This document shows, one piece after another, positions 1 through 6,342 of a stretch of 7,642 bases of DNA. The stretch is from Woeseiaceae bacterium (GTDB taxonomy: Bacteria; Pseudomonadota; Gammaproteobacteria; Steroidobacterales; Woeseiaceae): NCBI GenBank assembly GCA_013138675.1, contig WTCH01000196.1, positions 1-7,642 on the forward strand. The letters run 5' to 3'. Made by a program: the position numbers and the translations under genes. The number at the start of each line of letters is the position of its first letter. Position 1 is the stretch's first letter. The notes below the pieces were generated by a model. The model made no database searches and was not told the origin of the DNA. It worked only from the letters and a program-made list of their open reading frames with translations.

Positions 1-603
1 GGTGATGATCGCGTTCACGACATATCGAACTACATTGTTCGCGGCAAAATCTGGGAGGCTTTCGAATCTGACGTCCAGCCTGTATTGCTGATCGACGAAG
101 TCGACAAAGCAGATATCGAGTTTCCCAACGATCTGTTGCAGGAGCTCGATCGCATGGAGTTCTATATCTACGAGACACAGAAACTCATCAAAGCGACACA
201 TCGCCCGATTATCGTGATCACGAGCAACAACGAGAAAGAGCTGCCGGATGCGTTTTTAAGGCGCTGCTTTTTCCACTACATCAAGTTCCCGGAAAAAGAG
301 ACGATGCAAAGAATCGTCGACGTGCATTTCCCGAAACTCAAGAAAGACCTACTCAGCGAGGCGCTGAATGCGTTCTACAAAGTACGCGATGTGCCGGGCC
401 TGAAAAAGAAACCGTCTACATCCGAGTTGCTCGACTGGATCAAACTTCTGTTGGCCGAGGACATACCACCCGAGGCGTTGCGAGCCGAGGGTGCCCGCCA
501 GGCGATTCCACCGTTGTACGGCGCATTGCTCAAGAACGAGCAGGATGTGCACCTGTTCGAACAGCTGGTCTTCCTCGATCGGAGAGCCGGCTCGTCCCAG
601 TAG
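1..603 (+). CDS. MoxR-family AAA+ ATPase, 5'-truncated by window edge
   Basis: The reading frame is open from the first base, so the true start and the Walker A loop lie outside the window; 200 residues are visible. The Walker B motif VLLIDEVDKAD lies near visible residues 28-38. It is followed by a sensor-1 segment (IIVITSNNEKELPDAFLRR) whose paired arginines are typical arginine-finger candidates, then by the C-terminal helical lid with PSTSELLDWIKLL. This order matches MoxR AAA+ ATPases, cytosolic proteins that use ATP hydrolysis to remodel or mature partner complexes, usually together with a VWA protein. A VWA gene does follow, 9 bp downstream in the same direction, so the two are very likely co-transcribed and work together. 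The substrate cannot be inferred here; CoxD of CO dehydrogenase maturation is a characterised relative, but no cox structural gene is visible. The internal TTG at position 85 is not a believable start because it would cut the AAA core. Confidence 0.93.
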   Translation, partial: GDDRVHDISNYIVRGKIWEAFESDVQPVLLIDEVDKADIEFPNDLLQELDRMEFYIYETQKLIKATHRPIIVITSNNEKELPDAFLRRCFFHYIKFPEKETMQRIVDVHFPKLKKDLLSEALNAFYKVRDVPGLKKKPSTSELLDWIKLLLAEDIPPEALRAEGARQAIPPLYGALLKNEQDVHLFEQLVFLDRRAGSSQ

Positions 604-612
604 TGGCGTGAC

Positions 613-1788
613 ATGCTGATCCCGTTCTTCTATTTGCTTCGTGACGGTGGGATGAAACCGTCGATCACCGAGCTGTTGACCTTGCTCGAGGCGATGAAAA
701 AAGGCGTTGCGGGGCAGAGCGTCGACGACTTCTATTATCTGTCACGCGCATGTCTTGTTAAAGACGAATCCAAACTTGACCTGTTCGATCGCATTTTTGC
801 GGCCTATTTCAAAGGTGTCGAGGATTCGCTTACAGATCTGATGACCGACGTGCCCGAAGAGTGGCTACGCCACCAGGCGGAGCTTTTCCTGTCAGAGGAA
901 GAGCGTGCACGCATAGAGACGATGGGCGGATTCGAGGAACTTATGAAGGCCTTGCAGGAGCGCCTCGACGAGCAGGACGAGCGCCACCAAGGTGGCAACA
1001 AATGGATTGGCACGGCGGGCACCTCGCCATTTGGGGCCTATGGCTACAATCCGGAAGGTGTTCGCATCGGGCAACAGGGATCACGCAATCGCAGTGCCGT
1101 AAAAGTCTGGGACCGGCGTGAGTACCGTAATCTCGACGACTCTGTGGAACTCGGTACGCGCAATATCAAGATTGCGTTGCGGCGCCTGCGTAAATTTGCG
1201 CGCGAGGGCGCGGCGGATCAACTCGATCTCGAAGATACGATTGACAAGACGGCGCGCAATGCGGGCTTGCTCGACATTCGCATGGTTCCAGAGCGCCACA
1301 ATGCCGTGAAAGTTCTGCTGTGCCTCGATATCGGCGGTTCCATGGACGACCATGTGCGTGCTTGTGAAGAACTGTTTTCGGCGTCGCGCAGCGAGTTCAA
1401 ACATCTCGAGTATTTCTACTTTCACAACTTCATCTACGAAAGCCTCTGGAAGGACAATCGTCGTCGCCACGCCGAACGAATTTCAACGCTCGATCTCACG
1501 CACAAGTATGGGGCGGACTACAAACTGGTAATTGTAGGCGATGCGACGATGAGCCCGTATGAGATCGTGTACGCTGGCGGCAGCGTCGAACATTGGAATG
1601 ACGAGCCGGGCGCGGTATGGATCAAGAGGCTTCTGAACACCTACTCCAAGGCGATCTGGCTCAATCCCGAACCGCGCAATCGCTGGGACTACACGCCGTC
1701 AGTCAAACTGACGCGTGACATTATGGATGACAGGATGTACCCGTTGACGATAGCGGGACTGGATGAGGGCATCAAAGCCCTGCATTAA
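613..1788 (+). CDS. VWA domain protein, CoxE type (partner of MoxR ATPase)
   Basis: This 391-residue protein resembles the VWA/CoxE family that pairs with MoxR ATPases. The N-terminal half is helical and acidic (DDFYYLSRACLVKDE near residues 38-52), followed by the family signature GTSPFGAYGYNPEG near residues 136-149. The C-terminal von Willebrand A domain carries a MIDAS-like metal site, D239-I-G-G-S243-M, where the classical DxSxS has Gly in place of the first Ser, and a further conserved block VGDATMSPYE at 308-317. No signal peptide or membrane segment is visible, so it is probably cytosolic. The ATG at 613 was chosen because the sequence from it (MLIPFFYLLRD) matches how I remember family members starting; a second ATG at 652 is less likely. 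No strong Shine-Dalgarno is present, and the 9-bp gap suggests coupling to the ATPase gene. Family members are thought to act as substrate adaptors for the ATPase, but the target here is unknown. Confidence 0.9.
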   Translation: MLIPFFYLLRDGGMKPSITELLTLLEAMKKGVAGQSVDDFYYLSRACLVKDESKLDLFDRIFAAYFKGVEDSLTDLMTDVPEEWLRHQAELFLSEEERARIETMGGFEELMKALQERLDEQDERHQGGNKWIGTAGTSPFGAYGYNPEGVRIGQQGSRNRSAVKVWDRREYRNLDDSVELGTRNIKIALRRLRKFAREGAADQLDLEDTIDKTARNAGLLDIRMVPERHNAVKVLLCLDIGGSMDDHVRACEELFSASRSEFKHLEYFYFHNFIYESLWKDNRRRHAERISTLDLTHKYGADYKLVIVGDATMSPYEIVYAGGSVEHWNDEPGAVWIKRLLNTYSKAIWLNPEPRNRWDYTPSVKLTRDIMDDRMYPLTIAGLDEGIKALH

Positions 1789-2315
1789 TTCTCGGTCGCG
1801 CCGAGATCCTTGAGATCGGCCAGAACCTGCACAGAATGCTCGGCGGGACTAACTTTTTCGTAGTGCTTCGCAATTGCGCCGTCAGGTCCAATGAGGAACG
1901 TCTGTCGTTTAGCAACGGTCATGCCGAACATCTTGGTCTTGACGCCATATGCCTCGGCAGCTTTACCTTCGGTATCGGCGAGCAGCGGGAACGGCAAGCC
2001 GTGATTTTCGGCAAATTTTTGATGCGATTCGACATCGTCGAGGCTGACGCCGAGGATCTGTGCATTGATTTTCTTGAATGCGAAAATGTTGTCGCGGAAC
2101 TCACAGGCCTCTGTAGTACAGCCTGGTGTCTCGTCTTTGGGGTAAAAGTAGAGTACGACCCATTGATCCCGATAGTCTTCAAGTGAGTGCAACTGTCCGT
2201 TCTGGTCAGAGAGCTCAAACTCGGGTGCCGCTTCGCCAACTACGATCTGCTCGGAGGCATTAGCGACCAGGCCGGGCAGCACAAATGACGGCAAAAACAT
2301 TAATGTTCGATTCAT
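1785..2315 (-). CDS. Peroxiredoxin, PrxQ/Bcp type, probably exported
   Basis: The product is a thiol peroxidase that reduces hydrogen peroxide and organic hydroperoxides. With the ATG at 2315 it has 176 residues. The active site P59-x3-T63-x2-C66 gives peroxidatic Cys66, and Cys71 five residues later (CTTEAC) is the resolving Cys of the atypical 2-Cys Bcp/PrxQ class. Other family blocks are APEFELSDQNG near 30-40 and FLIGPDG towards the C-terminus. The core begins near residue 23. Before it are an Arg at position 3, a hydrophobic stretch (5-17) and an A-N-A cleavage-like motif (18-20), suggesting a Sec signal peptide and a periplasmic location; most Bcp proteins are cytoplasmic. The start is supported by GGAGG at 2325-2329, 9 nt upstream. 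The longer open frame to 2408 would cross the divergent promoter region and has no support. Its stop codon interlocks with that of the VWA gene (4-bp overlap). The Bcp assignment is firm; export is an inference. Confidence 0.93.
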   Translation of the reverse strand: MNRTLMFLPSFVLPGLVANASEQIVVGEAAPEFELSDQNGQLHSLEDYRDQWVVLYFYPKDETPGCTTEACEFRDNIFAFKKINAQILGVSLDDVESHQKFAENHGLPFPLLADTEGKAAEAYGVKTKMFGMTVAKRQTFLIGPDGAIAKHYEKVSPAEHSVQVLADLKDLGATEN

Positions 2316-2324
2316 CACGTACAT

Positions 2325-2329
2325 CCTCC
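2325..2329 (-). promoter_or_regulatory. Shine-Dalgarno of the peroxiredoxin gene
   Basis: GGAGG on the minus strand lies 9 nt before the ATG at 2315. It also immediately abuts another in-frame ATG at 2322-2324, which is too close to use it. This spacing decides the start and hence the presence of the complete signal peptide. Confidence 0.7.
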
Positions 2330-2338
2330 GGCAGCCAC

Positions 2339-2345
2339 TATAATA
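2339..2345. promoter_or_regulatory. Possible overlapping divergent -10 elements
   Basis: The 72-bp gap between the divergent peroxiredoxin and patatin genes contains a perfect TATAAT on the plus strand (2339-2344) and, shifted by one base, TATTAT on the minus strand (2345-2340). Either could be a sigma-70 -10 box, which would place the patatin transcript start near 2351 and the peroxiredoxin start near 2333. The latter would leave only a few bases before the GGAGG. No convincing TTGACA-like -35 box was found at 16-18 bp on either strand, so both assignments are tentative. Confidence 0.35.
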
Positions 2346-2387
2346 CGATTCTCCTTGATTTGAGTAAGATTTAATAATTCCTGCAAG

Positions 2388-3608
2388 ATGGCCCGCGAAG
2401 ACACACAAAAACCCAATACGGCGCTGGTTTTACCCGGTGGCGGCGCGCGCGGCGCGTTCCAGGTCGGCGTACTCAAGGCGCTCGCCGAACTGATGCCCAA
2501 GGGAAGCTCGAATCCCTTTGAGGTGATCAGTGGCACGTCCGCGGGTGCGATCAACTCCGTTGTGCTGGCCAGCAACGCGCGCCGGTTTCGTGTTGCCGCG
2601 GCACAACTCGAACGGGACTGGGCCAACTTTCACTGCGAGCAGGTTTTCCGGACCGACAACTGGACGATGCTTAAGAGCAGCCTGCATTGGATGGCCTCGA
2701 TCGTGTTGGGCGGGTTTCTGGTCGGTACGCCGAAGTCGTTGCTCGACAATTCACCACTACGTGCGCTTCTGAGTCGCAATGTCAGATTTCCGCGCATTGA
2801 GGATGCGATTGACTGCGGCTGTCTCGACGCCGTGGCTGTTACGGCGGCTAGTTATTCATCGGCGCGTTCAGCGTCGTTCTTTCAGGGCTCACCCGAGCAC
2901 AAGGACTGGTCGCGAACCCGTCGCGTCGGTATTCGGGAGAACCTGCATCTCGATCATTTGATGGCGAGTATTGCCGTGCCCATGATTTTCCCACCACAGT
3001 TGCTGCATGGCGGGTACTTCGGTGATGGAGCAATGAGGCAGGCAACTCCGTTGAGCTCCGCAATACACCTTGGAGCAGATCGCATTCTCGTCATCGGTGT
3101 GCGTGACGAGACAGCCGACAAAGCGGAGGACCCGTCTTTGCCGCCGCAACATCCCAGCTTCGCGCAGATCGCCGGCTATATGCTCGACACCCTGTTCATG
3201 GACGGATTGTATTCGGACCTGGAGCGTATGACTCGCATCAACCAGCTGATTGACTCGGTAGCGCCGGAGAATCGCGAGGGACCGATGCGGCGCATGCGAG
3301 CCATTGACACCATGTTGATAGTACCGAGCAAGGACTTGCGAGTGATTGCGCACAAACACCGTATGCAACTGCCATTTGCCGTGCGCTCACTGCTGCGCGG
3401 AATCGGCGGGAGCGGGCCGAGCGAGAACCGTCTGTTGAGCTTCCTGATGTTCGAAGAGGCGTATACGCGCGAGCTCATAGAACTCGGCTACCAGGACGCC
3501 ATGAAGGTTCGCGGGCCGCTACTCGACTTCGTCAACGGAGCGGAGGTACCACGGCTATTCGCCCCGGATTGGATCAAGAAGGATCTGAGCGCGTTTCAAA
3601 CAGATTAG
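2388..3608 (+). CDS. Patatin-like phospholipase family protein
   Basis: This is a 406-residue protein of the patatin/cPLA2-like lipid acyl hydrolase family, which cleaves acyl chains from phospholipids or other lipids using a Ser-Asp dyad. The oxyanion-hole motif GGGARG is at residues 17-22, the nucleophile elbow G-T-S51-A-G at 49-53, and the catalytic Asp213 in GDGA at 212-215 (the DGA variant of the DGG/DGA motif). All catalytic parts are present, so it should be active. No N-terminal signal peptide is visible. A hydrophobic stretch near 99-114 (containing SIVLGGFLVG) may help membrane contact or act as an active-site cap. The approximately 190 residues after the dyad are not a domain I recognise. 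The ATG at 2388 has no good Shine-Dalgarno, but it sits just before the catalytic fold, as expected. The gene is divergent from the peroxiredoxin and tail-to-tail with mgtE (4-bp overlap). The substrate cannot be predicted. Confidence 0.92.
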   Translation: MAREDTQKPNTALVLPGGGARGAFQVGVLKALAELMPKGSSNPFEVISGTSAGAINSVVLASNARRFRVAAAQLERDWANFHCEQVFRTDNWTMLKSSLHWMASIVLGGFLVGTPKSLLDNSPLRALLSRNVRFPRIEDAIDCGCLDAVAVTAASYSSARSASFFQGSPEHKDWSRTRRVGIRENLHLDHLMASIAVPMIFPPQLLHGGYFGDGAMRQATPLSSAIHLGADRILVIGVRDETADKAEDPSLPPQHPSFAQIAGYMLDTLFMDGLYSDLERMTRINQLIDSVAPENREGPMRRMRAIDTMLIVPSKDLRVIAHKHRMQLPFAVRSLLRGIGGSGPSENRLLSFLMFEEAYTRELIELGYQDAMKVRGPLLDFVNGAEVPRLFAPDWIKKDLSAFQTD

Positions 3609-4954
3609 AGCAGGAAGGCAGCGCCTAGTCCGAGAAACGCCATGTAACCAATCACGTCGGTTACGGTTGTCAGCACAACGCCACCCGCAAGTGCGGGATC
3701 GATCTGCATGCGCTTCAGAGTCAATGGAATGATGAACCCGGCAAACGCAGCGACGAACAGGTTGATGACCATTGCGGCGCCTATGACACCACCGATACGC
3801 CAGTCGCCAAACCAGAGAAACGTGAATGCGGCGACGATGATCGCCCAGCCGACGCCGTTGAGCAGTCCGACCAATAGTTCCTTGCGCATGATCCGTCTCG
3901 CGTTGGTGCGATCGATCTGGCCCAGTGCGATTGCGCGCGTAATAATCGTTAACGATTGACTGCCTGCGACGCCGCCCATGCTGGGCACAACAGGCATCAG
4001 TACGGCCAGAAGCACGATCTTGTCCACGGTCGTCTGGAAAATGTCCACGACAGCCGCCGCGAGAAACGCGGTACACAAATTGATGCCCAGCCACAATGCT
4101 CGCCGCGTTGCGCTCTTGAAGACAGGCGCGAACATGTCGTCCTCTTCATCAAGGCCCGCGGCACTCATGAGAGAGTGTTCCGCTTCGTCACGAATAACGT
4201 CAACAACGTCATCGACTGTAATACGGCCGACAACACGGTAGTCGTCGTCGACAACCGGCGCTGACAACAGATCGCGATGTTCGAACTCCCACACGACTTC
4301 GGCCGACGGCGTATGCGCGGGAATTGGCTGGTTGTCCGTCGACATGACTGCTGAGACCAATGTCTCGTCATCCTGGGTCAACAGGCGCGACAGATACAGC
4401 GAACCGAGGTAACAGTTGTCACGATCCACGACGAAAATCGAGTCGGTGCCATCTGACATCTCGCCACGGACACGCAGGTAGCGACAAACGACTTCGAGCG
4501 TGACATCGGGACGCACGGTCACGATGTCGACATTCATCAGGCCGCCGGCGCTTTCCTCGTCATAGGCGAGTACCCGGCGCAGGCGTTCTTCATCCTGATC
4601 ATCGAGAGATTGCAGAACTTGTTGGGTAACCGATTCCGGCAGGTCTATCAGCAGGTCGGCAAGATCGTCGAGCTCCATGCCGTCCACGGCGGCGATGAGT
4701 TGCTCGGTTTTCATACCCTTGATCAGTCCATCGCGGACCTCATCCGAAACTTCGACAAGGACATCACCCTCATCGTCAGAATCAACCATTCCCCAGAGGA
4801 CAGCGCGTTCGCGCAAGGGCAGGGATTCAAGCAGGTGAGCGATTTCCGAAGGATGCAGGCTGTGCACCATGAGGCGAGCAGCGCGCATACCACCGCTGTC
4901 GAGCTGTTCGCGCAACAGTTGCAGGCTGGACTGTGTGTGCTCTCTTGCTTCCAT
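3605..4954 (-). CDS. mgtE: Magnesium transporter MgtE
   Basis: This 449-residue Mg2+ channel/transporter of the inner membrane has full family length. Residues 1-130 form the MgtE N domain (helical superfamily). Two CBS domains follow at about 138-260, with the family's YDEESAGGLMN linker at 131-141; these acidic cytosolic domains sense Mg2+ and gate the pore. Residues 284-449 hold five predicted membrane helices: about 285-305, 313-334, 360-382, 387-413 and 422-448. Pore-lining motifs are visible: PVVPSMGGVAGSQS at 321-334, and in the last helix TTVTD433VIGY, whose Asp corresponds to the selectivity-filter Asp of Thermus MgtE. The start at 4954 gives a complete N domain and has an AGGG 8 nt upstream. 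The gene lies 47 bp after rapZ on the same strand and is probably the last gene of the rpoN block. Its stop overlaps that of the patatin gene. No room for an M-box riboswitch exists in the 47-bp leader. Confidence 0.96.
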   Translation of the reverse strand: MEAREHTQSSLQLLREQLDSGGMRAARLMVHSLHPSEIAHLLESLPLRERAVLWGMVDSDDEGDVLVEVSDEVRDGLIKGMKTEQLIAAVDGMELDDLADLLIDLPESVTQQVLQSLDDQDEERLRRVLAYDEESAGGLMNVDIVTVRPDVTLEVVCRYLRVRGEMSDGTDSIFVVDRDNCYLGSLYLSRLLTQDDETLVSAVMSTDNQPIPAHTPSAEVVWEFEHRDLLSAPVVDDDYRVVGRITVDDVVDVIRDEAEHSLMSAAGLDEEDDMFAPVFKSATRRALWLGINLCTAFLAAAVVDIFQTTVDKIVLLAVLMPVVPSMGGVAGSQSLTIITRAIALGQIDRTNARRIMRKELLVGLLNGVGWAIIVAAFTFLWFGDWRIGGVIGAAMVINLFVAAFAGFIIPLTLKRMQIDPALAGGVVLTTVTDVIGYMAFLGLGAAFLL

Positions 4955-4959
4955 TCGCG

Positions 4960-4980
4960 CCGCCCTGGAATTCTAGGCGG
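4960..4980 (-). promoter_or_regulatory. Small hairpin over the mgtE ribosome-binding region
   Basis: On the minus strand CCGCC (4980-4976) can pair with GGCGG (4964-4960) across an 11-nt loop. The 3' arm overlaps the only Shine-Dalgarno candidate of mgtE (AGGG, 4966-4963). It ends 5 nt before the ATG and could modulate translation initiation. A 5-bp GC stem is small and may be chance; no poly-T follows, so it is not a terminator for rapZ. Confidence 0.3.
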
Positions 4981-5001
4981 GAGTTTAACCGGGATGGCGC
5001 C

Positions 5002-5880
5002 CTACGTCTTGCTCAGGGGGCGGCTACCAAGCTCATTGTGGCGCGTCAGGACCGGGTCGTGCATGTCACGCAACGCCGCGGCGAGTTTTTCGGTCATGTA
5101 AACAGAGCGGTGCTGGCCGCCGGTGCAGCCGATCGCAACGGTCAGGTAGCCTCTGTGTACGTCGTCGTACTCTGGGATCCAGCGCCTCAGGAATCCGAGG
5201 ATGTCTTCGTACATCCTGACAAAGGCGTCCTGCGCATCAAGAAAACTGGAAACTTCCTTGTCACGGCCGGTCAGACCGCGAAGCTCGACTGTCCAGTAGG
5301 GATTTGGCAGGCAACGCATATCGAAGACGAAGTCCGCATCCGCCGGTATGCCATTCTTGAAGCCAAACGACTCGATCAGCACAGAAAGCGACTGCGTGCT
5401 GCGTCTGTCGACGCGTTCGCGAATCGTATCGGCCAATTCGTAAACACTGGTTCGTGAGGTATCGATGATCAGGTCGGCTGCGTTAACGATGACGGACAAT
5501 AGCTCACGCTCTTGGTCAATCGCTGCGCGCAGCGCGGTGCCGTGCTCGGCAAGCGGGTGCCTGCGACGCGACTCACTGTAACGCTGCAATAGTACGTCGT
5601 TGCTCGATTGCAGAAACAGCAGCTCGGTCTGGATTTGTTGCTGCTTTAGCTCCTCAAGAAGCCGCGGCAACGATTCGAGATCTTCCTGACGATTGCGGGC
5701 ATCAACTCCCAATGCAAGCAGTTGCTCAGATTCATCGCCGTCCGATGTGACTTCTTCGATAACCGACTTGAGCAGTGCTGCCGGCATGTTGTCAACGCAG
5801 TAGTAACCAAGGTCCTCGAGAATATGCAGCGCAACGGACTTGCCTGAGCCGGAAAGTCCGCTGACGATGATCAGGCGCAT
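5002..5880 (-). CDS. rapZ: RNase adapter protein RapZ (YvcJ/YhbJ family P-loop protein)
   Basis: This 292-residue protein is close to the roughly 284 residues of E. coli RapZ. The N-terminal P-loop GLSGSGKS (8-15) is followed by the family block YYCVDNMP (27-34). The C-terminal half has ESFGFKNGIPADAD, the FDMRCLPNPYW block and GCTGGQHRSV (251-260), all diagnostic of RapZ/YvcJ. In E. coli RapZ binds the small RNA GlmZ, delivers it to RNase E, and so controls GlmS and amino-sugar supply. Whether this organism has GlmZ-like RNAs is unknown. The extreme C-terminus (LGSRPLSKT) lacks the dense Lys/Arg cluster I recall from the E. coli RNA-binding tail. The gene starts 10 bp inside the end of ptsN and has no Shine-Dalgarno before its ATG, suggesting translational coupling. 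The family assignment is firm; the sRNA role here is inferred from enteric homologues. Confidence 0.96.
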   Translation of the reverse strand: MRLIIVSGLSGSGKSVALHILEDLGYYCVDNMPAALLKSVIEEVTSDGDESEQLLALGVDARNRQEDLESLPRLLEELKQQQIQTELLFLQSSNDVLLQRYSESRRRHPLAEHGTALRAAIDQERELLSVIVNAADLIIDTSRTSVYELADTIRERVDRRSTQSLSVLIESFGFKNGIPADADFVFDMRCLPNPYWTVELRGLTGRDKEVSSFLDAQDAFVRMYEDILGFLRRWIPEYDDVHRGYLTVAIGCTGGQHRSVYMTEKLAAALRDMHDPVLTRHNELGSRPLSKT

Positions 5881-6317
5881 AGGGTTTCGTACAGGTCGCT
5901 GCTCGATGTCGCTGCCCTGAGGCGAATACGCAGTTCACGATCGCCCAGCAATTCAGCAATACCACAGATGTTGGCATGGTCCTGCTCGGCGACTTCAGTG
6001 GGCACCATTAGGCCAAAAATAAGGTCGACCGCTTCGCCGTCCGGAGCGTCAAATTCGACCGGTTCGCTGAGCTTGATGAGTGCGCCGACGCTGGTGTCCA
6101 GGCCGTCGACTCTGCAATGCGGAAAGGCCACGCCCTGATCGAGGCTTGTGCAGCCAAGTCGCTCACGCTCGATCAGTCCTTCAAAAGTATATTCGCTCGC
6201 GATACCCGGGTGAGAACGAACAAGCAGCTCGCTCAGAATTTCGAGACAGTGCTTCTTGCTGCGCGCATGGGCATTGCACAGGACTCTGTCGGGCTTAATG
6301 ATTTCTTCGAGCAGCAT
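5871..6317 (-). CDS. ptsN: Nitrogen-PTS EIIA protein (EIIA-Ntr, PtsN)
   Basis: This 148-residue cytosolic EIIA-type phosphocarrier has the length usual for PtsN. The phosphorylation site is His67 in GVAFPHCR (62-69), equivalent to His73 in E. coli GIAIPH. The N-terminus has the family block ARSKKHCLEILSELL (18-32), and VDLIFGLMVP is the conserved strand of the EIIA fold. PtsN takes phosphate from EI-Ntr (PtsP) through NPr and, depending on its phosphorylation state, regulates K+ transport and sensor kinases in characterised bacteria. It sits in the standard place between hpf and rapZ, overlapping rapZ by 10 bp. The ATG at 6317 has no strong Shine-Dalgarno, but a start there aligns with the family N-terminus. 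A strong inverted repeat lies just upstream, between this gene and hpf. Confidence 0.95.
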   Translation of the reverse strand: MLLEEIIKPDRVLCNAHARSKKHCLEILSELLVRSHPGIASEYTFEGLIERERLGCTSLDQGVAFPHCRVDGLDTSVGALIKLSEPVEFDAPDGEAVDLIFGLMVPTEVAEQDHANICGIAELLGDRELRIRLRAATSSSDLYETLCA

Positions 6318-6342
6318 CAGAATGAGCTTTGGTAAGGTGAAA

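Noticed and set aside
2316..2408. Longer N-terminus for the peroxiredoxin (start at 2408)
   Set aside because: It would run through the AT-rich divergent promoter region and the start of the patatin gene, and the GGAGG would lie inside the gene.
2889..3368. 159-codon minus-strand frame inside the patatin gene
   Set aside because: It is antisense to the catalytic part of a well-supported gene, with no motif of its own.
3555..4094. 179-codon minus-strand frame spanning the mgtE/patatin junction
   Set aside because: It is out of frame within mgtE, rich in Arg and His as expected from a shifted frame, and has no family motif.
4610..5101. 163-codon plus-strand open frame opposite mgtE and the rapZ end
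   Set aside because: It is a shadow of mgtE; its low-complexity composition mirrors the opposite strand and there is no ribosome-binding site.
4933..5457. 174-codon plus-strand open frame opposite rapZ and the start of mgtE
   Set aside because: It lies antisense to a clearly conserved gene and shows no recognisable protein motif; long antisense frames are expected at this GC content.
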